From: Pseudomonas marginalis
Lineage (GTDB): Bacteria; Pseudomonadota; Gammaproteobacteria; Pseudomonadales; Pseudomonadaceae
Length of the DNA: 64,000 bases
Direction of reading: 5' to 3'
Assembly (NCBI RefSeq): GCF_024169655.1
Contig: NZ_JALJWV010000001.1
Coordinates: 67,001 to 131,000, forward strand
A program made the position numbers and the translations under genes. The notes beneath the pieces were generated by a model. That model saw nothing but the letters and a program-made list of their open reading frames with translations, ran no database searches and was not told the origin of the DNA. Positions within the stretch are counted from its first letter, which is position 1, and each line of letters opens with the position of its first letter. Positions 14,578 through 23,107 of this stretch are shown piece by piece.

Positions 14578-17544
14578 TCATGCTTGAGTTTCCAGGGTGT
14601 GGTCGGCAACGAGTTGCTGCAGCAGGGTTTGAGCGCGCCCAAACTCAAAAGCATCGACCGCCGTGCGCAACACCTGAACATGTGTATGTTCACCCAGGCT
14701 CTCGAGCCCGGCGCAGACCTTCTCTAGCGCTGTGTCGTTCAATTCGTTGTGCGTAAGGCAGGCCAGCAATTGGTGCATATGGGCTAGCAGTTCGGGCGCG
14801 GAGGGCTCGGCCAAGGGGCGTTTTTTCTCAACGAGTAGCGCGTTGCTGGCCTGTAATTCTCGGGTTGCGGACGCTAGCAGAGTGCGCAGCTCTGTGATTT
14901 GAGGGCGTGCCTCTTCTTGCCGTCCTGTCCTGACCAGATCCTCCAGCGTGCAGGCCAGTTCGGCCACGGAGGGGAGCGATAAGTTGCCGGACGCCCCATG
15001 GATGCCATGTAGGCTGAGAAGTGTCGTCTCCCAGTCGATATCGACGTCCGCGTCACCCGGCAACGGATGGTTGGTAGCCGCTGACTCCAGGAATTGCTTG
15101 AGTGCCTTGGCCAGTCGCTTTTCACTGCCCCATAGCGAGATGCCTGAGTCCCAATCGATCAGTTGGTGAGGTGCAAGGGTTTTATCGGTGTCGCCGGGGA
15201 GAGCGGGGGCGCGTTCGATCTTCAAGACCCCTGCGATCTCATCGAACAGTCGAGGTACGTCTAGCGGCTTGACCGCGAAACCGTCCATTCCGGCCAGCTG
15301 TGCGGTTTGTCGGTCTTCGGCCAATACGCTGGCGGTGAGCGCGATGATCGGGGTGTAAGGGCGAGCGTGTGTGCGCTCGTACTGACGGATCAGCCGTGTT
15401 GCCTGCAGGCCGTCAGTGCCTGGCATGTGCACATCCATCAAGATGAGATCGAAGTGGTCGCTTATGAATTTCGCGACAGCTTCGCCGCCATCGCGCGCAG
15501 CCACTACCTGATGTCCGCGGCCACTGAGTGTCAGCGTCAACAGTTCGAGGTTTTGGGGTACGTCGTCGGCGATCAGAATCTTCAGCGGTGGCAACACCTG
15601 CTGGGGCGCCGCAACCGGTGCGGCCTCGGGTATTTTTCCTATCGGCAGGGGCAGTTGCACATGGAAGATACTGCCATGTCCGAACTCGCTCACAACCTCA
15701 ATTCTTCCGCCCATTTGTTCGACCAACTGACGCGCAATGGTGGTGCCCAAACCGGTACCGCCGAAACGCCGGCTGATGGACGCGTCGGCCTGAGTGAACG
15801 GTGCAAAAATCAGTTCGATTTGCTGGGGCGTCATGCCAATGCCGGTGTCCGCGACTTTGACGTGCACCATGGCGTCCGTATAGCTAAATGAAACTTCAAT
15901 ACCACCACGCTCGGTGAACTTGATGGCATTGCCGACAAGGTTGGTCAGTACTTGCAAGATGCGAAGGGGATCACCTTGAAAGTATTCAGGCATGTCGGTC
16001 GGGTAGTGCGGGGTGAGCGTCAGGTGCTTACTCTGCGCGCCCAAGCGCATTGAGGATTCGATCTGTAGAGCAAGCCCTTTGAGCGAAAAATCAATGGACT
16101 CCAGCGTCATGCTCCCATTTTCCATCTTGGTGGTATCAAGAATGTCGTTGATCAACCCGAGTAGCAGTCTGGATGATTGCCCCACGGTGTGCAGGTGGTT
16201 GCGCTGGATCGATGTCAGATCACCCTGGAGAAGTAACTCGGTGAACCCGATGATCGAGTTCATCGGTGTACGAATTTCGTGGCTCATATTGGCCAAAAAG
16301 GTGCTCTTGGCGATGGCCGCGCGTTCGGCACGTTCCGCGGTCTCGCGTAATGAGGCTTCCAGCGCGTGACGCTCGGTGATGTCGGTGACGAAACCGACAA
16401 ACAGTAGCTCATTGGGCAGGTCTACCCGGCCGACGGCAAGCCGCATTGGCATCAGGCTGCCGTCCTTACGCAAGCCCATGACCTCCCGACCTACGCCGAT
16501 GATCTTCGGAGCGCCCGTGGTCTTGTAGTTATGCAGGTAACCATCGTGCTGCGACTGGTCGGGTTCGGGCATCAGCATATTGATGTTGCGGCCAATGGCT
16601 TCGTCGGCTTTCCAGCCAAACAGCCGTTCCGCCGAATGGTTGAAACTTTGGATCAGGCCTCGGCTATCGATAGTGATAATGCCATCGACCGCAGTGTCTA
16701 GGATGGCATCCATGCGTGACTTGCTTTCCTCAATCTTGAGGTTGTTCTCTTCCATCGTTCGGTACAGCTTGCGCGAATGGATCAAGCCATTGAGTGCAAG
16801 CACCAGCACCGTCACCGTGACGGTGAACGTGGAAAGCGCGATAGACGCGAATGTGGTGTTAAGCAGAACACCTGGCGAGGTGCTGTCCGGCACACCGACG
16901 AACCGGACTGCTGCCATGCCTGTGTAGTGCATGCCAGCAATGGCCGACCCCAAGACTGTCCCACTGACCAGCAACCGTTGCATGGAGGTCAATGTGGTTC
17001 GTAGAAGTCGGTAATGCACCCACAAAGCGAACACCGCGAGGACGATCGCCAGCACGATGGACAGCGTGAAGATGAGCGGGTCATAACGCATCTGCAATGA
17101 TGTTTGCATCGCTGCCATGCCGCTGTAGTGCATCGCCCCGATGCCTAAGCCGACCAGGGTGCCACTCATGACGAGATGCAATCCGGTGACGGAGGGACTT
17201 GAAAGCATGCGCAGAGCCAGCCAGGAAGCTACGCAAGCCGGCAGCAGAGAAAAAAGGGTCAGGCCGGTCGCGTAGTGGACGTGGGTATGCAGCTCGAACG
17301 CCAGCATGCCGATGAAGTGCATGGTCCAGATGCCACCGCCCAGGGCGAACGCACCTGTGCTGACAGCCATGTGTCGATGCAACGCGCTTTCGGCTTTGCG
17401 TGCAATCTGTGCGGTTTGCAGCGACATGGTGGCCGAAAAGATCGACACCAGGATAGATAGCACTACCAAGCCCGGATTGTGAGAGCCCGGCACGTAGAGT
17501 GCTGCGACCGGCGTGTCGATAAACAGGCTATAGAAACCCCCCAT
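14578..17544 (-). CDS. MHYT-PAS hybrid histidine kinase with receiver and HPt domains
   Basis: 988 aa from ATG 17544 with AAGGAG 9 nt upstream. The N-terminus is a seven-helix MHYT sensor, with repeats MHFIGMLA, MHYSGMAAM and MHYTGMAAV, thought to bind copper and sense a diatomic gas. Then PAS (DAILDTAVDGIITIDSRGLI), HisKA (FLANMSHEIRTPMNSIIGF), HATPase (NLVGNAIKFTE, DTGIGM, GGTGLG), receiver (KILIADDVPQ, LILMDVHMPG, KPLD), and a C-terminal HPt-like part where the usual HxxKG reads HGIHG. It forms an operon with the HD-GYP regulator, a sensor-to-c-di-GMP relay. Confidence 0.92.
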   Translation of the reverse strand: MGGFYSLFIDTPVAALYVPGSHNPGLVVLSILVSIFSATMSLQTAQIARKAESALHRHMAVSTGAFALGGGIWTMHFIGMLAFELHTHVHYATGLTLFSLLPACVASWLALRMLSSPSVTGLHLVMSGTLVGLGIGAMHYSGMAAMQTSLQMRYDPLIFTLSIVLAIVLAVFALWVHYRLLRTTLTSMQRLLVSGTVLGSAIAGMHYTGMAAVRFVGVPDSTSPGVLLNTTFASIALSTFTVTVTVLVLALNGLIHSRKLYRTMEENNLKIEESKSRMDAILDTAVDGIITIDSRGLIQSFNHSAERLFGWKADEAIGRNINMLMPEPDQSQHDGYLHNYKTTGAPKIIGVGREVMGLRKDGSLMPMRLAVGRVDLPNELLFVGFVTDITERHALEASLRETAERAERAAIAKSTFLANMSHEIRTPMNSIIGFTELLLQGDLTSIQRNHLHTVGQSSRLLLGLINDILDTTKMENGSMTLESIDFSLKGLALQIESSMRLGAQSKHLTLTPHYPTDMPEYFQGDPLRILQVLTNLVGNAIKFTERGGIEVSFSYTDAMVHVKVADTGIGMTPQQIELIFAPFTQADASISRRFGGTGLGTTIARQLVEQMGGRIEVVSEFGHGSIFHVQLPLPIGKIPEAAPVAAPQQVLPPLKILIADDVPQNLELLTLTLSGRGHQVVAARDGGEAVAKFISDHFDLILMDVHMPGTDGLQATRLIRQYERTHARPYTPIIALTASVLAEDRQTAQLAGMDGFAVKPLDVPRLFDEIAGVLKIERAPALPGDTDKTLAPHQLIDWDSGISLWGSEKRLAKALKQFLESAATNHPLPGDADVDIDWETTLLSLHGIHGASGNLSLPSVAELACTLEDLVRTGRQEEARPQITELRTLLASATRELQASNALLVEKKRPLAEPSAPELLAHMHQLLACLTHNELNDTALEKVCAGLESLGEHTHVQVLRTAVDAFEFGRAQTLLQQLVADHTLETQA

Positions 17545-17823
17545 GTCGCGTTGACTCCTTAATGCGGAAGATGGTCGGTTAAAGGGCACAGAACCGGTGA
17601 TTAGAAGCATCGGCGAGTGAGCTGAATTCTTGAGGGAGAGGCGACGATACGTGTTGCCAATGGGCTTGCAGGGTCGGGGCTGGCGGCGAGACGCAGCGTC
17701 TCACGGTCTCGTCGCCACCTCGTGCGGTCTGATATGACGCGTCTCATTGGAGCGCGATCCCGGCCCCGCTTGGGTTTCCATCGACCGCTCTAAGAAAGGG
17801 CTGTTCAGCTGTTTTTGCGGATC

Positions 17824-17839
17824 TGGCACCGGCCTTGCT
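17824..17839 (+). promoter_or_regulatory. Sigma-54 promoter of the butanediol dehydrogenase gene
   Basis: TGGCACCGGCCTTGCT matches the RpoN consensus TGGCACR-N4-TTGCW with one difference, and the GG and GC are exactly 10 bp apart. Transcription would start near 17850, leaving a leader of roughly 228 nt. Genes for acetoin/butanediol use are known to be controlled by the sigma-54 activator AcoR; no activator is encoded next to it here. Confidence 0.8.
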
Positions 17840-17892
17840 CTGGCTCTGGCTACCAGCCCGACTGGCAACCCAATAATAAAAACAGGTGCCCG

Positions 17893-17990
17893 ATGTCCAG
17901 CCCAGCCTCTTTCCCTGTTCTGCCCGTGGTGGCGTCATGAGTTGTGTGTCGCTGACCGTTGGCATCACCCCGAGCAGGTCAATCGACTGA
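17893..17990 (+). other. Two overlapping mini-ORFs in the leader of the dehydrogenase gene
   Basis: ATG 17893 opens a 15-codon frame (MSSPASFPVLPVVAS) whose TGA overlaps the ATG of an 18-codon frame ending at 17990 (MSCVSLTVGITPSRSID). An ACAGG lies 8 nt before the first start. They are either a translated leader or scars of deleted upstream genes. The rest of 17545-18076 holds the kinase promoter, an inverted repeat around 17691-17715 (GAGACGC/GCGTCTC) and nothing else I recognise. Confidence 0.35.
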
Positions 17991-18076
17991 TTTTGGACGT
18001 TGTGCAACCGCACTGACGCCCCTGCTGGCGGACTCTGGCGGGGCGCCAGGACCAACCGTTTCAAGGAGATTTCGCG

Positions 18077-19171
18077 ATGACCCTTTCGATCAATCCGCAA
18101 CGCAGCATGCGTGCCGCTGTCTGGCACGGCCGTAACGATATCCGCGTCGAAGACGTTCCGCTGCCCATTTCGCCGCCTGCGGGTTGGGTGCAAATCCGCG
18201 TGCAGTGGTGCGGAATTTGCGGGTCCGATTTGCACGAGTACGTGGCCGGGCCGGTGTTCATCCCGGTTGACGCTCCGCACCCGCTGACCGGGATAAAGGG
18301 CCAGTGCATTCTCGGTCATGAGTTTTGCGGTGAGATCGTCGAACTCGGTGCCGGCGTGCAGGGCTTCAGCGTCGGCGAACCGGTGGCGGCCGATGCGTGC
18401 CAACATTGCGGCACGTGCTACTACTGCACCCACGGGATGTACAACATCTGCGAGAACCTGGCCTTCACCGGGCTGATGAACAATGGCGCCTTCGCCGAAC
18501 TGGTCAACGTGCCAGCCAACCTGCTGTACAAATTGCCGGCGAACTTTCCGGCCGAAGCCGGGGCACTGATCGAACCGCTGGCGGTGGGCATGCACGCGGT
18601 AAAAAAAGCCGGAAGCCTGCTCGGGCAAAACGTGGTGGTGGTCGGTGCCGGCACCATTGGCCTGTGCACCATCATGTGCGCCAAAGCGGCCGGTGCCGCG
18701 CAGGTGATCGCGCTGGAAATGTCCGGAGCCCGCAAGACCAAGGCCCGCGAAGTGGGCGCGACCCATGTGCTCGATCCGAATGAGTGCGATGCCCTGGCCG
18801 AAGTACGCCGCCTGACGGGCGGACTCGGCGCGGATGTCAGCTTCGAATGCATCGGCAACAAACACACGGCCAAGCTCGCAATCGACCTGATCCGCAAGGC
18901 CGGCAAGTGCGTCCTGGTGGGAATCTTCGAAGAGCCCAGCGAGTTCAACTTTTTCGAATTGGTGGCGACGGAAAAACAGGTAATGGGCGCGCTGGCCTAT
19001 AACGGCGAGTTCGCTGACGTGATCGCGTTTATCGCTGATGGACGGCTGGACATTACGCCGCTGGTGACGGGGCGCATTCAGTTGGAACAGATCGTGGGGC
19101 AGGGCTTTGAGGAGTTGGTTAAGAATAAGGAGCACAACGTGAAGATTATTGTGTCGCCTGCTCGGGTTTGA
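18077..19171 (+). CDS. (R,R)-butanediol dehydrogenase-like zinc alcohol dehydrogenase
   Basis: 364 aa. Medium-chain dehydrogenase signatures: catalytic zinc site WCGICGSDLHEY and GHEFCGEIVELG; structural zinc cysteines in CQHCGTCYYCTHGMYNIC; NAD-binding VVVVGAGTIGLCTIMCAKAAG; and ALIEPLAVGMHAV. These fit 2,3-butanediol dehydrogenase, which oxidises butanediol to acetoin with NAD+. AAGGAG at 18062-18067 is the ribosome site. The acoABC acetoin-cleavage genes that usually precede it in Pseudomonas are absent, so it stands alone behind a sigma-54 promoter. Confidence 0.88.
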   Translation: MTLSINPQRSMRAAVWHGRNDIRVEDVPLPISPPAGWVQIRVQWCGICGSDLHEYVAGPVFIPVDAPHPLTGIKGQCILGHEFCGEIVELGAGVQGFSVGEPVAADACQHCGTCYYCTHGMYNICENLAFTGLMNNGAFAELVNVPANLLYKLPANFPAEAGALIEPLAVGMHAVKKAGSLLGQNVVVVGAGTIGLCTIMCAKAAGAAQVIALEMSGARKTKAREVGATHVLDPNECDALAEVRRLTGGLGADVSFECIGNKHTAKLAIDLIRKAGKCVLVGIFEEPSEFNFFELVATEKQVMGALAYNGEFADVIAFIADGRLDITPLVTGRIQLEQIVGQGFEELVKNKEHNVKIIVSPARV

Positions 19172-19286
19172 GGTGAGCGATGATTCTGCCACTTTGTTGT
19201 AGATGGCAAAGGGTGGCGGGGTGCTGATGGGATCTATCGTGCCTTTCCCGTCGCCCGGCTGAGGACTGGCAAAAGCAAAGCACACG

Positions 19287-19323
19287 AAAAGGCCCCGCAC
19301 TTGGCTCAAGTGTGGGGCCTTTT
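19287..19323 (+). terminator. Rho-independent terminator after the butanediol dehydrogenase gene
   Basis: AAAAGGCCCCGCACTT (19287-19302) pairs with AAGTGTGGGGCCTTTT (19308-19323) across a short loop, then GATTT. The symmetry allows function in both directions. Confidence 0.85.
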
Positions 19324-19408
19324 GATTTACCATTCGCACGCCGCCCGTTCCGGCGGCGTTCAGCCCAACGGCTGCACTCCGAATTTAAAATGGAAGGATC
19401 CCCACATC

Positions 19409-19864
19409 ATGTCCGATAAGTTGTTCCGCACACTCGCCTTGTCCAGCCTGTTCGTACTCGCCAGCTGCACCACGGCAACGCCAATCGTATCGACGCCTGT
19501 CACCTCCAAGGCCATCGAAGCCTTCGTCGACATCTGCCTGAAGACTGCGCCCTCATTCGCAGGCTCGGCTGAAGCGGCCAAGCGGTTCGGCATCAACGAC
19601 CTCCAGGACATGGGCTTCATGCGCCTCGGCTTCACCGCCGACAAAAAACTCGGCGTGCAACTTTCCGAAAAGGAATGCGTCGTCACCACTCCGAATCAAT
19701 CGGACGACAGCCTGCCCCGCCAACTGCTGAGTGCCGCGCAGACTTACTCGCAAACGCCAATAGCTGATCGTGTGCCATCGAAGGTGCGTATCCAGGACAA
19801 CAACTTTATTCTTCAGCATGACCGCAAAGGCGGTGAAACGTATGTGCTATTGCGGAACAAGTAA
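19409..19864 (+). CDS. Small lipoprotein of unknown function
   Basis: 151 aa from ATG 19409 (AAGGA at 19394-19398). Lipobox LASC in LALSSLFVLASC (Cys20). Mature part includes KAIEAFVDICLKTAPSFAGS and GFTADKKLGVQLSEKECVVT, with two further cysteines, then RIQDNNFILQHDRKGGETYV. Similar short lipoproteins occur in pseudomonads as NMCC_0638-like or hypothetical proteins; I cannot assign a role. It is flanked by terminators on both sides and so is monocistronic. Confidence 0.7.
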   Translation: MSDKLFRTLALSSLFVLASCTTATPIVSTPVTSKAIEAFVDICLKTAPSFAGSAEAAKRFGINDLQDMGFMRLGFTADKKLGVQLSEKECVVTTPNQSDDSLPRQLLSAAQTYSQTPIADRVPSKVRIQDNNFILQHDRKGGETYVLLRNK

Positions 19865-19887
19865 TTAGCACTTTTACCCTGCGCACG

Positions 19888-19915
19888 AAAAAAGCCCGCT
19901 TTGCGGGCTTTTTTT
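19888..19915 (+). terminator. Rho-independent terminator
   Basis: AAAAAGCCCGC and GCGGGCTTTTTTT around the loop TTT, a strong stem with a T-run after the small lipoprotein gene. Confidence 0.9.
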
Positions 19916-20508
19916 ATGTCGGGAATTTAACGAAAACGCCGTTATTTGAAGCCACTTTCAGCTTGGGAATCGCTAGTGAAGAAATCTACTTTTTCGGATT
20001 GATGGGCTCACCTTCGTTTTGCCGAGCCAGCTTGTGGTAAGTCACTATGAATCGCCCTGGATTCTCTAGACACCTTGCGAGCTCCAGTTATAGGAATTTG
20101 AAAGCATACAAATGGGCATACACGGCGGGAAGTTATAGGGGTAGACAGGGACGGATAGCCAGAAACAAGAAAGCCCGCACGGGGCGGGCTTCTTGGGGTG
20201 TTTCGTAGACTGTCTGAGACAGCCAGAAACTAGTATATGGCCCGGCGTCGTTTGAACTGGAGGCTTTTAGTGCCGGTTTATAAGGGTCTAGCTGGTAGTG
20301 TTTCGGTTAGGCATACACGTGGGCATACACGGTGCAGCGTACTGCTTCCTCTCACACTCGTTTAGGGCGCTCGATTTAGCCACCATGACGAACGACTGCG
20401 GGCGCACCTTGGTAATTCCCCGCACTACGTATCCAACGCTGTTCGTCACAAAAGAAATGGGCTGTGAAGATCGCTTCACCGGGGCTCGCAGGATTAAGTG
20501 TGCGAGCC
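19916..20508. other. Left margin of the decayed integrated element
   Basis: No supportable gene. It contains a near-direct repeat: GCATACAAATGGGCATACAC (from 20105) and GCATACACGTGGGCATACAC (from 20311), about 206 bp apart. A stem AAGCCCGC (20171-20178) with GCGGGCTT (20184-20191) is a likely minus-strand terminator. CCCGGCGTCGTTTGAACTGG at 20241-20260 is weakly similar (13 of 20) to the T-arm of the tRNA-Arg gene at 23535 and may be an eroded attachment site. Confidence 0.4.
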
Positions 20509-20862
20509 TCAACGACCCTCGACCCACTTCCCGTAAGCGCTCGTCCCCATCTTCTCAAAATCTGGAAAAACGCCTGTCTCGACAGCTTGGAAAAAGGCGA
20601 GGCAATGACTCCAATCAGAGTTGCTGGGCTCATCCACTACCCAGCAGTCATAACCCAATGACTTCCAGTCAAGGGAAGGGTCCGAGTTGGATACCCGCAG
20701 GAGTTCCTCAGCAATGCGTTCTGTCCACGCTATTGCCTCCCCCAACGTAGGGGCCGTGACGTAAACGCCGGTGGATGACTCGCAGTCTTCAATGATGCCT
20801 TTTTGAAACAACTCCCAGCGTTCGGGCTCGTGGTAAGTGAAGCCTATTAGGAATTTATTCAT
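20509..20862 (-). CDS. Hypothetical protein in the island remnant
   Basis: 117 aa from ATG 20862 with AAGGAT 8 nt upstream; MNKFLIGFTYHEPERWELFQ. Content: TLGEAIAWTERIAEELLRVS, DWKSLGYDCWVVDEP. It is rich in Trp and acidic residues and could be a small immunity or single-domain protein, but I recognise no family. It follows the 20898-21149 gene by 35 nt on the same strand. Confidence 0.5.
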   Translation of the reverse strand: MNKFLIGFTYHEPERWELFQKGIIEDCESSTGVYVTAPTLGEAIAWTERIAEELLRVSNSDPSLDWKSLGYDCWVVDEPSNSDWSHCLAFFQAVETGVFPDFEKMGTSAYGKWVEGR

Positions 20863-20897
20863 GTTGAATCCTTGTGGTTCCATCGCCACTAGCATCG

Positions 20898-21149
20898 CTA
20901 CCGTGCTTTCGCGGACCTTAGTAATTGGGTGAACCTGGAAATCGCAAGATGTATGTCATCTTGGGTATCTCCGTCCCACTCCTCAACCGTTTCCAACTCG
21001 GCTCGTAACCTGGCAATACGCTGTTCGATCTCTGCAATTTCAGGGGCTCCGCATTGCTTAGAGATTGCTTGCCAATCCTCAGCAGAGATTTTTTCCTGAA
21101 CAGACAAGCCCGACTTGGCATTTTCTATCAGCTTCTGAAGGTTACTCAT
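20898..21149 (-). CDS. Small coiled-coil hypothetical protein in the island remnant
   Basis: 83 aa from ATG 21149 (MSNLQKLIENAKSGLSVQEK). The middle, EIAEIEQRIARLRAELETVE, is a clear heptad coiled coil. The ribosome site is weak, and the frame continues upstream to 21218. It could pair with the gene at 20862; role unknown. Confidence 0.45.
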   Translation of the reverse strand: MSNLQKLIENAKSGLSVQEKISAEDWQAISKQCGAPEIAEIEQRIARLRAELETVEEWDGDTQDDIHLAISRFTQLLRSAKAR

Positions 21150-21364
21150 CTGTGGTCTCGGGCAGGTTGTGAAAAAAGTCGCTGGGGACCCTGAGGATAT
21201 CTTGAGGACACGGGGCATGAAACCCGCGGGACTGCGTTAGCGGCAGCCGTGCCAGCTTACTGAAATTTCAATGTTGAAATTGAAAGGATCTTGAAGAAAA
21301 AAGGGCATCGTTACCGTATTGGTAATGGTGCTCGCAGACGGTTCAAACGTTAGGGCAAATGCAC

Positions 21365-21390
21365 AGGTGAACTGGAGTTCACCTGTTCAC
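21365..21390. repeat. P4-alpha-like inverted repeat (GGTGAAC motif)
   Basis: AGGTGAAC (21365-21372) and GTTCACCT (21377-21384) form an inverted pair, followed by a third TTCAC. The replication (alpha) protein of P4-type satellite phages binds GGTGAACA-like repeats, so this may be a fragment of a P4-like origin. Confidence 0.4.
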
Positions 21391-21554
21391 TAAGCTGGGT
21401 GACTTTCCGCTAACACGATCCTGCGGGTTCTTTGCCCCGTACCTTCAAGAATGCTCCAGGGTCCCCACTATCGAACCAAAGCCAAGAGCATGACCCGCCT
21501 CGCTTCGCTGGAGGAGCAATACTAATGGGGCTAGGGGGATACCCTGATAAAACC

Positions 21555-21676
21555 GTGTTACGGGTGTTACGCGTGTTACTGAAGTAGATAACTGTATGAT
21601 TTTAAATGATTTATTTGGCGTTACACAGCTGTGACTGATTTGCCGATATGCGTGTTACATGGCAAATAGGTGTTAC
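21555..21676. repeat. Iteron-like GTGTTAC array
   Basis: GTGTTAC starts at 21555, 21564, 21573, 21652 and 21670; the first three form exact 9-bp periods and the last two are 18 bp apart. A degenerate GCGTTAC lies at 21619. The region is AT-rich (TTTTAAATGATTTATTT). This looks like a replication or regulator-binding iteron set of an integrated element. After it, GGGAGGAG and ATG 21711 begin a 13-codon frame that stops at once. 21150-22042 holds no real gene. Confidence 0.5.
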
Positions 21677-21754
21677 ATCAATGAATGCTCTGGGAGGAGC
21701 GGTTTGTGATGATTAAGGCGGGTGTTATCAAATTAGGGGCTTTCGCTTAGAGGG

Positions 21755-21955
21755 CCGCTACCGGCCGATTGTGTTGAAAAAGTCGGCCATGGTTTCCATG
21801 CAGAAAAGTATGCGCTTGAGATTGAAATCTTTACTTTGAGCAGAGGGTTCCGGGCTCAGATTTCGCGTAGCCGCGCACAAAAAAGGCATCTTCAGCAGTC
21901 AGTACATGCGCAGCCTGGAAGGATCGACTTTTTCAACACAATCGGCCAGAAGCGG
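21755..21955. mobile_element. 201-bp element with 30-bp terminal inverted repeats (MITE or IS relic)
   Basis: 21755-21784 and 21926-21955 are inverted repeats matching at 28 of 30 positions, including a perfect 22-bp core GGCCGATTGTGTTGAAAAAG plus TC. The 141-bp interior encodes nothing convincing, so this is either a non-autonomous element or an internally deleted insertion sequence. Confidence 0.7.
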
Positions 21956-22042
21956 GCATTGGGTGGCACATGGCGATATATTCCGGGCATAGCAATCCAC
22001 CTTCATTCACGATACTCGCTAAAGACAAAGGTCAGGAAAGAC

Positions 22043-22693
22043 ATGAACTTCACCGACGAATTAGTAGCCGCCTTCCCGGCAAGCAATCCGGTACCTCCAG
22101 TATTACGACAGACCATGGAATTCCTGGAAGCACTAGGCTGCGTCCGTCACTATAGGACCGGGGGCCGCTACATGACTTTGCATCCCGAACCTGAATACAA
22201 CAACAGCGCTATCACCGCCTTTCACGTTCCGGACTCCGCCGATACTGCTCGATGGACGGCCTGCGAAGATCCCAGAGTAAACGAGCGGCTATCAATATTC
22301 CTCAGGACTGGTGGCGATGGATCGTGGGCAGGGTTGTGGCTGGACGACCACGATCAGCAGCGAATCGTCCATCTTGGCTCGGGCTCGGGATCAGACATGC
22401 TCTGCGTCTTGACCAATAGTACGCAAGACCTGATTCGCTTACTGGCCATCGGTTACAACGAGCACTGCTGGCCAGAGGAGTTTACGAGAACACCGGCCGA
22501 ACTGCGGGAGCAGCAATACGCAGATGATGACTACCCAGCACCACCTAGGGCATTGCGTGCGTACGTGGAACGCACGCTTGGCCTCAGCGTCCCGGCGCGC
22601 GCATCAGATCTCATCTCAAGCACAACAAGCATGGACGCGCATGAATCCAGTGATCCTTTCTGGAACTGGCTCAAACAGGTAAGAAATGATTGA
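22043..22693 (+). CDS. SMI1/KNR4-like (SUKH) putative immunity protein
   Basis: 216 aa from ATG 22043 (AGGAAAG at 22034-22040); the longer frame starts inside the inverted-repeat element and is rejected. Core: GDGSWAGLWLDDHDQQRIVH, LGSGSGSDMLCVLTNSTQDL, IRLLAIGYNEHCWPEEF. The order W-x-L-D-D, HLGSGSGS and LLAIGYxE is what I recall from SUKH-related immunity proteins. No toxin gene is adjacent, so it is an orphan cargo gene of the island. Confidence 0.6.
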   Translation: MNFTDELVAAFPASNPVPPVLRQTMEFLEALGCVRHYRTGGRYMTLHPEPEYNNSAITAFHVPDSADTARWTACEDPRVNERLSIFLRTGGDGSWAGLWLDDHDQQRIVHLGSGSGSDMLCVLTNSTQDLIRLLAIGYNEHCWPEEFTRTPAELREQQYADDDYPAPPRALRAYVERTLGLSVPARASDLISSTTSMDAHESSDPFWNWLKQVRND

Positions 22694-22864
22694 AAGGTCC
22701 CGTCACGATCTCGACCACCAGAAGGTCAGAGAATCGCAGGATTTTTCATCAAGCCTTGGATTAATTGGCCGCTCGCAACGGGCGTAGACCAGCAAAAAAT
22801 CGACGTTAGACACGTAATCGCGAGCTGCCTAATCCAAGCTTCGAAGCCACGATAGGGGAAAGAT
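22694..22864. other. Gap before the fused fragment
   Basis: No repeat or gene that I can support; a stretch with moderately low GC that ends in GGGGAAAG ahead of ATG 22865. Confidence 0.3.
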
Positions 22865-23107
22865 ATGGCAGGAGGGAACATCATCTGCGGCACCTTCCAA
22901 AGTGCTGACAAATCCGGATCAGCCTTGGAGGCTGTGTTAGAGGGACTCCCGTTGCAGGCTCACGAACTGGTCGAAAATGTTAAACAGCAACTCGATACAG
23001 CAGAATTTGTCCTCATAGAGGTTGAACAAGCGAAAAGCTTGCTTCCATTCTTACATATTGCCCTTCCGAATCTTCAGGCGCTCGTCACGGTAGCGTGCAA
23101 AATCTGA
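22865..23107 (+). pseudogene. Small ORF fused across the integrase breakpoint
   Basis: 80 codons beginning MAGGNIICGTFQSADKSGSA. Up to about residue 60 (VLIEVEQAKS) it reads like a real helical protein; after that it runs antisense through the end of the integrase remnant. It may be the 5' fragment of an island gene joined to the truncated integrase by a deletion. Family unknown. Confidence 0.3.

Noticed and set aside
17744..19339. 531-codon minus-strand frame opposite the butanediol dehydrogenase gene
   Set aside because: Antisense to a clear zinc dehydrogenase with all metal ligands; no domain is recognisable in the antisense frame.
20298..20750. 150-codon plus-strand frame in the island remnant
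   Set aside because: No ribosome site, no recognisable domain, and it overlaps a minus-strand gene with a good ribosome site.
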